Source: Glycomyces harbinensis
GTDB lineage: Bacteria; Actinomycetota; Actinomycetes; Mycobacteriales; Micromonosporaceae
Length of the DNA: 64,000 nt
NCBI RefSeq assembly: GCF_900101745.1
Contig: NZ_FNAD01000020.1
Location: 62,001 to 126,000, forward strand
Direction of reading: 5' to 3'
The notes under the pieces: generated by a model
Told to the model about the DNA's origin: nothing
Seen by the model: only the letters and a program-made list of their open reading frames with translations
Database searches by the model: none
Made by a program: the position numbers and the translations under genes
Shown: in pieces, positions 36,877 to 45,279 of the stretch
Numbering within the stretch: position 1 is the first letter of the stretch
Layout of the letters: each line of letters begins with the position of its first letter

Positions 36877-37254
36877 TTACTCGGCCGCGTGCGTGATGTG
36901 GTCGTAGTTCAGGCACTGCTGGTCGAGCGACGGCGCGACGCCGACGTTCTGGCCGCAGATCTGCCAGTGGGCGGCGTCCGAGATGTCCAGGTTGCCGAGC
37001 GAAGCGTCGCCCGCCGTGACGCCGGACTGCGGGCCCTGGCCGATGTGGTCGCGGTTGTCGCAGACCTGGCCGAACGACTGGGTCAGCACGTTCTGGCCGC
37101 AGATCTGCCAGTGCGCCGCGCTCGAGGCGTCGATGTTGACCAGGCTGACCGGGCCAGCCGCGACGCCCGAGCTCTGAGCCATGGCGGTTCCGGCGGAGCC
37201 GAGGGCGGCGACGGCGCCGGCAGCGGCGCCAGCAACGATGAGAGCCTTGCGCAT
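36877..37254 (-). CDS. Secreted two-cysteine repeat protein, two repeats (copy A)
   Basis: 125 residues: signal peptide (MRKALIVAGAAAGAVAALGS), then two 48-residue repeats of the WQICGQNV type. The first repeat is identical to that of copy B at 37391-37759, from VSLVNIDASSAAHWQICGQN through the following linker SGVTA. The second ends QQCLNYDHITHAAE. It encodes four Cys in the mature protein. ATG 37254 has GGGGA 8 nt upstream. The three repeat genes lie head-to-tail with 98- and 136-bp gaps and may each have their own promoter. Confidence 0.85.
   Translation of the reverse strand: MRKALIVAGAAAGAVAALGSAGTAMAQSSGVAAGPVSLVNIDASSAAHWQICGQNVLTQSFGQVCDNRDHIGQGPQSGVTAGDASLGNLDISDAAHWQICGQNVGVAPSLDQQCLNYDHITHAAE
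37013..37152 (-). repeat. 140-bp perfect repeat, copy 1
   Basis: Identical to 37518-37657. Covers the end of the signal-proximal region and all of repeat 1 in copy A. Confidence 0.9.
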
Positions 37255-37390
37255 GTTGAGTTTCCCCGTTCTCTGTGGATCGATTTCGAATTTCCGTGGC
37301 GCCGCCGGCCCGTTTGAGGCCGGCGACTTTCGGAAGCCTTGTCCTCCATGGGATCGTCAGCCCGCTGGGGGCTGACGGCCCCGGGAAGTC

Positions 37391-37759
37391 CTAGTGGTTC
37401 ATGTGGTCGGTGTTGAGGCACTGCTGGTCGAGCGACGGCGCGGTGAGGACGTTCTGGCCGCAGATCTGCCAGTGCGCGGCGTCCGAGATGTCCAGGTTGG
37501 CGGCGGAGACGTCGCCGGCCGTGACGCCGGACTGCGGGCCCTGGCCGATGTGGTCGCGGTTGTCGCAGACCTGGCCGAACGACTGGGTCAGCACGTTCTG
37601 GCCGCAGATCTGCCAGTGCGCCGCGCTCGAGGCGTCGATGTTGACCAGGCTGACCGGCCCGGCATCGACGCCGGAGCTGTAGCCGGCCATGGCGGGGGAG
37701 GCGATACCCGCGGCGGCGGCGGCAGCAGCGGCGGCGGCGACGTAGAGAACCTTGCGCAT
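37391..37759 (-). CDS. Secreted two-cysteine repeat protein, two repeats (copy B)
   Basis: 122 residues. The signal peptide contains a run of 10-11 alanines (MRKVLYVAAAAAAAAAAGIA), followed by GYSSGVDAGP and two WQICGQNV repeats, ending CLNTDHMNH. ATG 37759 was chosen at the MRKV start shared with its paralogues; AAGGA lies about 11 nt upstream. A longer frame upstream has no signal peptide and is rejected. Nearly the same mature protein as copy A, which suggests recent duplication or gene conversion. Confidence 0.84.
   Translation of the reverse strand: MRKVLYVAAAAAAAAAAGIASPAMAGYSSGVDAGPVSLVNIDASSAAHWQICGQNVLTQSFGQVCDNRDHIGQGPQSGVTAGDVSAANLDISDAAHWQICGQNVLTAPSLDQQCLNTDHMNH
37518..37657 (-). 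repeat. 140-bp perfect repeat, copy 2
   Basis: Identical to 37013-37152, 505 bp away in the same orientation. Confidence 0.9.
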
Positions 37760-37960
37760 GAGTTGCGGTTTCCTTCTGAGTTGTGCGCCCGTTCGTTCGG
37801 GCGGCTTTCTTTGGTTCCCCGCCTCTGTGGAGGCGGCGGTAACGACCTGACCGCGCGTCGGCGCGCCGGAGAGCGCTGGCGAGCGAGATGCTCTAGCGCA
37901 TGTACCGGTGGGAGTTTCGAAGGCGGACTTCAAGCTCCCCGCGCACCGACGCGCGGAGGC

Positions 37961-38977
37961 CTAGTCTGGGGCGACGGACAGCTCGGCGGCGCGGTCCAAC
38001 GGCCGCCCCAATTCCCCGATCACCGTGCGGGAGAGTGACACCTCTGCCCCCCCGGCGGACGGGGAGACGCAGACAGCGTTATGGCCGCTGTCGACGCTGA
38101 TACCGGCGGTCGAGCCAGTGGCTCCACCGGGGATGATCTTCAGGTCCGGAAGGCCGGGGCCGTCGAATACCCACGACCTGGCAGCGGTGCGCGGCTCGCC
38201 GTGCACCGCTTCGACTTCGGATCGGTCCGTCCCCCGCTCGCCAGGTTCGGCGGCGGAGCACTCGGTGGCGGCGGCCGGCCGGCCTTGCTGCACTCCGTGG
38301 AGTGCCGCCGCCACCTCGCTGGAGTCGTGCGCTGCCGTAAGCGCGGTGAAGCTCGGCTGTCCTGCGGCATCGGCGAGGACGCTCCCGGGCGTCGTCTCGT
38401 CGCCGAGGTGCAGGCCATCGGTCACCAGTCGCGCCAGTACGTCGACCTGATCGGTCGGGGGCGCGACAGTCTCGTAGACACCGGACACCGCGGGGGCTGA
38501 GCCGTCCGCAATGGAGGCCGTTCCCTTCACCAGGGTTCCCACCAGCGGTGCCACTACTTCGGCAGTGCCGTCTCCGACGGACTCGTCTTCCAAGTCGAGC
38601 AATCCAGGTCCGGCGCCGCCCGGCAGCATCGTGCGCACGGAGCCGTCCGTCTCGTCCATCAGCGTTTCAACCGGTTCGGAAAGGCCCGACACCAGCCCGG
38701 TGACCTCCCCCTGCCCCGCCGGCGGCCGATGTCCCTGCTGGTTTTGCGGGACCAGTCGCGCGGCCAGGCGCGACATGTCGGATACCTCTGCGGAGAGCGG
38801 GTCTGTCATCGAGGCAAGGCCCTGCGATGCGGTGGAATCGTCTGATGCCCAAGCGGACGCCGCCATGGCGAAGGCCCCCAGAAGAAGGGAGCCGAATGCG
38901 GTGAGCGCGGCGCCGAGGAGGAATCGGAGCACGCTGGCGCGGCGAGTGTCCTCGCTGCCTCCGGCGATGCGTCCCAT
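37961..38977 (-). CDS. Secreted or membrane-anchored protein of unknown function
   Basis: 338 residues. A short charged N-terminus (MGRIAGGSEDTRRASVLR) is followed by a hydrophobic segment FLLGAALTAFGSLLLGAFAM ending at ASAWAS, either a signal peptide or a single anchor. The rest is hydrophilic and low in recognisable motifs, with two cysteines. ATG 38977 was preferred to an ATG 51 nt upstream because GGGGGAGA sits in front of it. Codon use is a little less GC-biased than in the neighbours. Directly upstream of the repeat-protein genes on the same strand, so it may belong to the same island; I do not recognise the family. Confidence 0.7.
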   Translation of the reverse strand: MGRIAGGSEDTRRASVLRFLLGAALTAFGSLLLGAFAMAASAWASDDSTASQGLASMTDPLSAEVSDMSRLAARLVPQNQQGHRPPAGQGEVTGLVSGLSEPVETLMDETDGSVRTMLPGGAGPGLLDLEDESVGDGTAEVVAPLVGTLVKGTASIADGSAPAVSGVYETVAPPTDQVDVLARLVTDGLHLGDETTPGSVLADAAGQPSFTALTAAHDSSEVAAALHGVQQGRPAAATECSAAEPGERGTDRSEVEAVHGEPRTAARSWVFDGPGLPDLKIIPGGATGSTAGISVDSGHNAVCVSPSAGGAEVSLSRTVIGELGRPLDRAAELSVAPD

Positions 38978-39136
38978 CGTCTCCCCCGTCGTCCTGAACC
39001 TGATCGCGAGCGGCCCTGCCGCTCGCATCTAGAAGAACGAAACCGGCCCGAGGAGGGATACGGGGTGAACTATGTTTTCTTGCCGAAAATAGGGCGAGTC
39101 GGACTCACGGCAGCCGTTTCCTCACGCACTGCACCG

Positions 39137-39153
39137 GTTAACAGACTGTTTAC
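39137..39153. promoter_or_regulatory. candidate nitrogen-control (GlnR-like) site upstream of glnII
   Basis: GTTAAC-N5-GTTTAC has two half-sites 11 bp apart, the phasing used by GlnR in actinomycetes, about 110 nt before the glnII start. The match to the GlnR consensus is only partial. Confidence 0.3.
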
Positions 39154-39263
39154 ATGTCATCAATGAACGGGAAATTGCTTCTTGGGAGCGTGGCAGCACA
39201 GCTCCACGGCTCGAGGTCGAGCCCCGGCTGGACCGCGTCCCCCGCAAGAAGGGCTCCTACCTG

Positions 39264-40277
39264 ATGGCCATCAAAGCCGAGTACATCTGGATCGACGGCA
39301 CCGAGCCGACGGCGAAACTGCGTTCCAAGACCAAGATCCTGGGCGCCGGCGAAGAGCCGCCGATCTGGGGCTTCGACGGCTCGAGCACCAACCAGGCCGA
39401 GGGCCACTCCTCCGACTGCGTGCTGCGCCCGGTCAAGGTCGTGCCGGACCCGATCCGCGGCGGCGACTCCATCCTGGTCCTGTGCGAGGTCCTCGACACC
39501 GACTTCACCCCCCACCCGTCCAACACCCGCGCCAAGACCGCGGAACTGGCCGAGAAGTACGCGGGGCAGGAGTCCTGGTTCGGCATCGAGCAGGAGTACA
39601 CCTTCATGGTGGGCTCGCGCCCGCTCGGCTTCCCCGAGAACGGCTTCCCGGCCCCCCAGGGCGGCTACTACTGCGGCGTCGGCGCGGACGAGATCTTCGG
39701 CCGCGAGATCGTCGAGAAGCACATGGACAACTGCCTCGCCGCCGGTCTGCCCCTGTCGGGCATCAACGCCGAGGTCATGCCCGGCCAGTGGGAGTTCCAG
39801 GTCGGCCCGGCCGGCGCCCTCGAGGTCTCCGACTCGCTGTGGCTGGCCCGCTGGCTGCTGTACCGCACCGCCGAGGAGTTCGACGTCTCCGCGACGATCG
39901 AGCCCAAGCCCGCCAAGGGCGACTGGAACGGCGCGGGCTGCCACACCAACTTCTCCACCAAGGCGATGCGCGAGGACTACGAGCCCATCATCGCCGCGTG
40001 CGAGGCCCTGGGCGAGAAGGCCGAAGAGCACGTCAAGAACTACGGCGACGGCATCGCGGACCGCCTCACCGGCGCCCACGAGACCGCCCACTACACCCAG
40101 TTCTCCTACGGCGTCTCGAACCGCGGCGCCTCGATCCGCATCCCGTGGCAGGTCGAGAAGGACAAGAAGGGCTACCTCGAGGACCGCCGCCCGAACGCGA
40201 ACATGGACCCCTACGTCGTCACCGGCCTCATCGTCGGCACCGTCTGCTCTGCTCTCGAGAAGAAGGGCCTGGTCTAG
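39264..40277 (+). CDS. glnII: Glutamine synthetase type II
   Basis: Cytoplasmic enzyme making glutamine from glutamate and ammonia with ATP. The 337 residues match the eukaryote-like GSII class, not the 470-residue GSI. Signatures are WGFDGSSTNQAEGHSSD at residues 35-51, the metal-site GIEQEYTF, INAEVMPGQWEFQVGP, and GAGCHTNFSTKAMR at the nucleotide site. Found in many filamentous actinomycetes as a second synthetase next to glnA. ATG 39264 is where homology begins; AGAAGG lies about 11 nt upstream. The relatively AT-rich upstream gap suggests a regulated promoter. Confidence 0.96.
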   Translation: MAIKAEYIWIDGTEPTAKLRSKTKILGAGEEPPIWGFDGSSTNQAEGHSSDCVLRPVKVVPDPIRGGDSILVLCEVLDTDFTPHPSNTRAKTAELAEKYAGQESWFGIEQEYTFMVGSRPLGFPENGFPAPQGGYYCGVGADEIFGREIVEKHMDNCLAAGLPLSGINAEVMPGQWEFQVGPAGALEVSDSLWLARWLLYRTAEEFDVSATIEPKPAKGDWNGAGCHTNFSTKAMREDYEPIIAACEALGEKAEEHVKNYGDGIADRLTGAHETAHYTQFSYGVSNRGASIRIPWQVEKDKKGYLEDRRPNANMDPYVVTGLIVGTVCSALEKKGLV

Positions 40278-40332
40278 CACTCAGGCGCAGTACCGGGGAA
40301 GCTCCGCTCTCGAGAAGAACGGCCCGGTCTCG
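40252..40332 (+). repeat. partial duplication of the glnII 3' end
   Basis: The last 26 nt of glnII (CTCTCGAGAAGAA onward, 40252-40277) recur at 40307-40332 with three differences, outside the gene. Confidence 0.75.
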
Positions 40333-40340
40333 AACGTTCA

Positions 40341-40374
40341 GAGGGGCGGGAAGCCGATCGGCTTCCCGCCCCTC
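40341..40374. terminator. bidirectional terminator after glnII
   Basis: A 34-nt perfect palindrome (15-bp arms, 4-nt loop, extendable by flanking CA/TG) between convergent glnII and the glycosyltransferase gene. Confidence 0.8.
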
Positions 40375-40399
40375 CTCTGTGCGCAGGTCGGATAAACGC

Positions 40400-41710
40400 T
40401 CAGCGGCCCGGGACCGTGACGCCCAATGCGGCCACCCGCCGCAGCAGTGCCGCGTGCGAGAACCGCTCCTCGACCACCGCGAAGGCCCTATCCCGTTGGG
40501 CCGCATAGGCCTCCTGGTCGCGCGCCAGCGCCCGCACCACGTCGGCGACCTCGCCGGGCCCGCAGTAGACCGCCGCCGGGCCGAACAGCGGCTTGAACCG
40601 GCGGTCCATCACCACCGGCACCCCTGTCGCCATCGCCTCCAGCGGTGCAATGCCGAAGGCCTCGCGGCCCTCGTCCGCGATGAAGTACACGAAGACGTCG
40701 AGGCCGTGCAGGAACTCACGCGCGTCCATGGCGCCGAACGGGAGCACCGACCAGTTCGCCGGGAGCCCGCCGAGGCGCTCGGCGACGGTGTCGGCGCCGC
40801 CGAGCACCCGCACCTCGAAGTCCTCATGAGACGGATAGCAGTCCAGCAGGCGCCCGCTCGACTCGGGCCATTTGAGCGGGTGGTCGCGGGAATGGCGCCC
40901 GATGCGGATCGGCCCGCCTCCGGCCGGTCGGCCGCCGCGCCGCCACAGCGTCGGATCCAGGCACTCGTACCAGTCCTCGTCGGACAGCTCGACCCCGCCG
41001 AGCTCATCGGCGTGGTGTTCCAGGAGCGCCCCGCGGACCATGGGCCCCACCGGATGCCAGGTGTGCTCGCCGACCCATTCGGCCAGGCTCTCCCGCACCC
41101 TGCGCACGTCCCAGGCCTCTTCGACCCCGCCGTCCTCGCCGTAGAACTTGAACGGCGTCTGGTTGACGATCAGCACGGTCTTCGCGGCCTCGATCGCGGG
41201 CATGTCGTCGCGGCGGCGCAGCACCACCGTCGGCAGCCGCACGATCATCAGGTCGCACGAGACCCGGTCCCACGAGCCGATCCAGCGCACCCGCTCGCCG
41301 TCCACGAGGGAGGCGATCTTCGGGTTGACCTCCCTGGACACGTCCCAGTGGAACACCGGATGGTGCACCAGGCCCACGCGCAGGCCGGCCTCCGTGTACG
41401 CCCGGATCTCCTCGGCGCTCGCGGTGGCGTTGCCGCCGGGCAGCGCGAAGTGGGAGACGAGCACGATGTCGCACTCGAGGCGGACCGGCTCGGCCTTGGC
41501 GCGGCGGCGCAACTCCTGCCAGTCCAGCAGCGCCGCACCGGCGGCGAGCCGGGTCGCCGGGGTCTCGTCGCCGTCGTCGATGAGGCGGCGCAGCTCGGGG
41601 ACGGCCTCGGTGGAGAAACCGTGCTCGAGTCGCGCCGTGAGCTTGCGCAGGAGCTTGCGGCGGCTGGTCGTGACCTGTCCGAGCTCGAACCCGTCCGGGG
41701 AGCCGCTCAC
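40400..41710 (-). CDS. Glycosyltransferase, GT4-like
   Basis: 436 residues; homologous along most of its length (from about residue 80) to the C-terminal part of the protein encoded just upstream. Shared blocks: SHFALPGGNATASAEEIRAY, GLVHHPVFHWD, IRIGRHSRDHPLKWPE, and the GT-B C-terminal signature EAFGIAPLEAMATGVPVVM with its E-x7-E spacing. The GTG start at 41710 overlaps the upstream TGA (GTGA). No membrane segment. Probably adds a sugar to a wall polysaccharide; donor and acceptor unknown. The first 75 residues are Arg-rich and helical. Confidence 0.86.
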   Translation of the reverse strand: MSGSPDGFELGQVTTSRRKLLRKLTARLEHGFSTEAVPELRRLIDDGDETPATRLAAGAALLDWQELRRRAKAEPVRLECDIVLVSHFALPGGNATASAEEIRAYTEAGLRVGLVHHPVFHWDVSREVNPKIASLVDGERVRWIGSWDRVSCDLMIVRLPTVVLRRRDDMPAIEAAKTVLIVNQTPFKFYGEDGGVEEAWDVRRVRESLAEWVGEHTWHPVGPMVRGALLEHHADELGGVELSDEDWYECLDPTLWRRGGRPAGGGPIRIGRHSRDHPLKWPESSGRLLDCYPSHEDFEVRVLGGADTVAERLGGLPANWSVLPFGAMDAREFLHGLDVFVYFIADEGREAFGIAPLEAMATGVPVVMDRRFKPLFGPAAVYCGPGEVADVVRALARDQEAYAAQRDRAFAVVEERFSHAALLRRVAALGVTVPGR

Positions 41711-44700
41711 CGCTGCGCGCCCGTCGGGATCGCGACGCCGAGTCCGGCGGCGCGCCGCAGCAGCGCCCGGTGCGAGAAGTCGCGCTCGACCTTCTCGATC
41801 GCGCGGGCCGACTGCGCCGCATAGAGGTCGGGGTCGTCCATGAGTTCGCGGACGCGCGCTTCGACCTCCTCGGGCTCGCAGTAGACCGCCCCGTCGCCGA
41901 ACAGCGGCTCGAAGCTGCGCGGCAGCAGGCACGGCAGGCCGACCGCCATGGCCTCCAGCGGGGTCCGGCCGAAGGCCTCGTCCCCGGCCTCGGCGATGAA
42001 GAACACGACGACGTCCATTCGGTGCAGGAACTCCTTGGGCTGCATGGACCCGAACGGCAGGATCGTCCAGTTCTCGGGCAGGCGGCGCAGCATTCCCCTG
42101 ACGGCCTTCGCGCCGCCGAGCACGTGGATCTCGAAGTCGTCGGAGGTCGGATAGGCGGCGAGGATCCGCTCGGGGGTCTCGGGCCATTTGCGGACGTGGT
42201 CGCGCGCGTGGCGTCCGATCCGGATCGGGCCCGAACCCGGGCGGCGGCCCTCGCGGCGCCACTCGTCGACGTCGAGCACCCCGTACCAGTAGTCGGCGGC
42301 GATGTCCACGCCCTCGGTCTCGGCGGCGTGCTCGTTCTCCAGCACCTGGCGCACGACCGGGCCCTGCGGATACCAGGTGTGGTCGCCGAGCCAGGCGGCG
42401 AGGTTGCGGTGGACGGTGCGGACGTCCCAGGTGAGGCGTCGCCCGGCCCCCGGCCCGTAGTACTCGTACGGCGGCTGGTTGACCACCAGGATGGTGCGGC
42501 GGGCGTTCAAGGACGGCAGATCGTCCATGGGGCGCATCATGATCCGCGGAAAGCGCACGATCGCCAGGTCGCACTCGACCCGGTCTCGGGCGGTGATCCA
42601 CACGACGCCCTCGTCGTCGAGGAGCTCGCGGATCTTGTCGTTGAGCGGCCGGTCGAGGGGCCAGTCGTAGACCGGGTGGTGCACCAGCCCGACGCGCATT
42701 CCGGCCCGGCGCAGGGCCCGGACCTCCTCGGCGCTGGACGAGGAGCTGCCGCCCGGCAGCATGAAGTTCGAGACCACGACGACGTCGAGTTCCAGTTCCC
42801 GGCGCACGACCTTGTCGTCCAGCTCGTACCAGTCGGCGAGGATCGCGGCGGCGCCGAGCCGGTGCTCGGGCGACTCCCGCTCGTCGGCGGTGAGGCCGCG
42901 CAGGTACGCGGTCGCCTCGGTCGACCATCCTTCATGGAGTCTGGTGCGCCACAGCTGGAGCGACCGCCCCTGCGCCTCGGTGAGCGCGTGCGGCCCGGGG
43001 CGGCCGAGGAGCCGCTTGGCGAAGCGGCGGGCCCGCCCGGCCATCCGTCGCAGCGCGGAGCGCTTGCCGCGCAGGATCTTCCGGGCGACGCGCTTGGGCA
43101 GCTGCACCGTCTTCCCCGCGAGCGGCCGAAGCCGCTCGACCGCACCGAGGTTCGGCGCGGGCGCTTCGGGTTCGTCCGCGGGCCGCGGCAGGACGCGGAT
43201 CGGCCCGATCGCGGCGTCCGCGAAGTCCACGGCGATCGCTTCGGCCACCGACTCGTCGGCGGCGACGGTGCCCTCGGCCTCGATCTCGGCCAGGTCGACC
43301 CACTCGACCCCGAGCGCGGCGGCCTTCGCGAGCGGCGCCTGCGCCATCGGCAGATACTTGTCCTCTATGGAGTCCCAGCTCTGATAGTGGGCCACCGCCA
43401 CGGCGGCACCGGACGCGACGTCGCGGGCGAGCTCGGCCAGCGCGGCGCGCTGCACGGGCGTGTCGTAGCGCCAGTCCGCGACGTGGACCCGTGCCACCCG
43501 CCTCGGCCGGGTCGCCTCGCCGAGGATCGACTTCGGGGCCGGGAACGGCCGGGCGCGGGAGGCGGGGTCCAGACGCGGCTTGGCCAGCTTCTGCTGGATC
43601 GCCTTGTGCCAGTGGTGGAATCCGGCCTCGTAGGCGGCGCGGGCCGGGTGCATCCAGCCGTCGCCGACCTCGCCCAGGGAGAGCGAGCCGCTGCGGCGGC
43701 GCACGACGGTGTGGTTGGCCTCCATGCGGACCCAGCGCCGGGAGCCGAAGGCCTTCTGGATGCGCAGCCGGAACTCCGAGTCGCCGCCCTTGCGGGCGGT
43801 GTCGTAGCCGCCGAGCCTTGAGCGGACCGGTTCGGTGCGGAACATGATCGAGGTGGAGCGCGCCTCGGTGAGGCCGCGGCCGGGCGCGCCGAACAGGCGC
43901 AGGTCGGCGTCGGCGCGGATGCCGCGGCTCATGGCCATGACCGTCTCGTCGGCGGCCAGCAGCGGCGCGGCCTGCGCCTCGAGCCAGCGCGGATGGGCCC
44001 AGTCGTCGGAGTCGAGGCCGGTGGTGAAGGTCCCCGCGGCCGCCGCCAGGGCGAGGTTGCGGGCGCGGTAGGTGCCGCCGTTGGCGGGCAGGGCGCGCAC
44101 GTCCACGCGCGGGTCGAGTTCGGCGGCGGCGCGCAGGACCTTCTCGAAGTCCGGTCCGGAGGCGTCGTCGACGAGCAGCAGTTCCCAGTCGCGCCAGGTC
44201 TGCTCGACGACCGAGCGGACGGCGGTGAGCAGTTCGGGCCCCGGCCGGTGGCAGGTCATGATGATCGAGACGAGCGGGCCGTTCACGCTGCCCGCGGGGG
44301 CGGTGGAGCGGAGCCGGTCGAGCATCGGCAGCGCGGGGTCGTGGTGGTGGTCGAGGGCGATGTCGGTCCAGTCCGCGTACCGGGCGAACGCGTCGAGGAA
44401 CGCGGCCTCGCCGCCGCCATGCGCGGGGTGGGCGAGTTCGGCGTCGACGGCGGCCGCGAAGCGGTCGGGGAGCCGGTCGGCGTGCGCGCGCAGCCGCGCG
44501 ATGCGCCCGGGTTCGCCGTCCCACACGGCCAGGCTCAGATGGAGCGCCCGGTGGGACCCGGGCAGGGCGGTGCCCTCGCTCGCGCGGTCGTAGAGGGCGA
44601 GGGCCAGCTCCCGGTCGCCGGGTTCGGCGGGCCGGACGGCGAGGACGCGGGCGAGTTCGCACAGTGCCTCGGCGTCGAGGTGGCCGGTCGCCGAGAGGAG

Positions 44701-44874
44701 CTCCGCGGGATCGATCACTCCGGCCAGGGCGCGCGCGGCCAGTGCGCCGCGGCCGATCGGCGAGTTGCCGCGTACGGCGGCGGCGGCGATCGAGGACGGC
44801 GGCGCCTGGTCCAGGACCGCGCGGTGGCGGTCGAGGAAGACTTGGAGCTGTTGGGATCGTGAGTGGGCGGTCAT
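41707..44874 (-). CDS. Two-domain glycosyltransferase (GT2 fused to GT4-like)
   Basis: 1055 residues. Residues 1 to about 195 are helical. A GT2 (GT-A fold) domain follows from about 199: PLVSIIMTCHRPGPELLTAV, LLLVDDASG, and the metal-binding DSDDWAHPRW. A linker of about 250 residues includes a very basic stretch (RKILRGKRSALRRMAGRARR). From about 695 there is a GT4-like domain (VVSNFMLPGGSSSSSAEEV to EAFGRTPLEAMAVGLPCLL). Two transferase domains imply two successive sugar additions or a polymerising enzyme. ATG 44874 was chosen at the start of the recognisable coding pattern; AGGA lies just upstream. Co-translated with the next gene. Confidence 0.87.
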   Translation of the reverse strand: MTAHSRSQQLQVFLDRHRAVLDQAPPSSIAAAAVRGNSPIGRGALAARALAGVIDPAELLSATGHLDAEALCELARVLAVRPAEPGDRELALALYDRASEGTALPGSHRALHLSLAVWDGEPGRIARLRAHADRLPDRFAAAVDAELAHPAHGGGEAAFLDAFARYADWTDIALDHHHDPALPMLDRLRSTAPAGSVNGPLVSIIMTCHRPGPELLTAVRSVVEQTWRDWELLLVDDASGPDFEKVLRAAAELDPRVDVRALPANGGTYRARNLALAAAAGTFTTGLDSDDWAHPRWLEAQAAPLLAADETVMAMSRGIRADADLRLFGAPGRGLTEARSTSIMFRTEPVRSRLGGYDTARKGGDSEFRLRIQKAFGSRRWVRMEANHTVVRRRSGSLSLGEVGDGWMHPARAAYEAGFHHWHKAIQQKLAKPRLDPASRARPFPAPKSILGEATRPRRVARVHVADWRYDTPVQRAALAELARDVASGAAVAVAHYQSWDSIEDKYLPMAQAPLAKAAALGVEWVDLAEIEAEGTVAADESVAEAIAVDFADAAIGPIRVLPRPADEPEAPAPNLGAVERLRPLAGKTVQLPKRVARKILRGKRSALRRMAGRARRFAKRLLGRPGPHALTEAQGRSLQLWRTRLHEGWSTEATAYLRGLTADERESPEHRLGAAAILADWYELDDKVVRRELELDVVVVSNFMLPGGSSSSSAEEVRALRRAGMRVGLVHHPVYDWPLDRPLNDKIRELLDDEGVVWITARDRVECDLAIVRFPRIMMRPMDDLPSLNARRTILVVNQPPYEYYGPGAGRRLTWDVRTVHRNLAAWLGDHTWYPQGPVVRQVLENEHAAETEGVDIAADYWYGVLDVDEWRREGRRPGSGPIRIGRHARDHVRKWPETPERILAAYPTSDDFEIHVLGGAKAVRGMLRRLPENWTILPFGSMQPKEFLHRMDVVVFFIAEAGDEAFGRTPLEAMAVGLPCLLPRSFEPLFGDGAVYCEPEEVEARVRELMDDPDLYAAQSARAIEKVERDFSHRALLRRAAGLGVAIPTGAQR

Positions 44875-45279
44875 GGGTCCTAATACATGGCGGGATTCTC
44901 CGCGACTGCGGCTTGCGGCGCACCGGGCGGGGCGGCCAAGGGGCCGGCCGCGGTCGTGTCGGGTGCTGCACCATTGTCCCAGACCATTGCACGCCCGGCA
45001 CGTGCTCGGGTGGTCGGCTCCATGTCGGGCCACACTCCCGCCGCAGGGGGTTGAACGCCCAGCCTGCGGCTGTCTTGCGCCTCGGGCCGGCGCACTTCGG
45101 AGTCGCGCCCGGGCGCGTCCTCAACGGGGGCGCACTGGGATGCAGGACACATTTCGGACCGCGCTCGGGCCCGCCCGAACCGCGGCGCGCCGGCACCGGC
45201 GGCAGACCCCCGGGCCGTCCGGTCGCAAAGGGCCGGTCCCGCCCGCTCCGGGGCCGCCGCGAAGTAGGCTCGGGACCCG
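44875..45279. other. 405-bp divergent intergenic region between glycosyltransferases
   Basis: Separates the minus-strand GT2-GT4 gene and the plus-strand GT2 gene. TAGGCT at 45265-45270 lies 9 nt before the plus-strand ATG and may be its -10 element. On the minus strand TGTATT lies 7 nt before the ATG at 44874. I see no coding frame or RNA in the rest. Confidence 0.5.

Noticed and set aside
36224-37759. Calling the repeat proteins chaplins
   Set aside because: Cys spacing (12-13 residues) and the WQICGQNV core do not match the chaplin domain, so only an analogy is kept.
41824-45196. Several long Arg/Pro-rich frames on both strands over the glycosyltransferases
   Set aside because: Low-complexity shadow translations without ribosome binding sites or recognisable domains.
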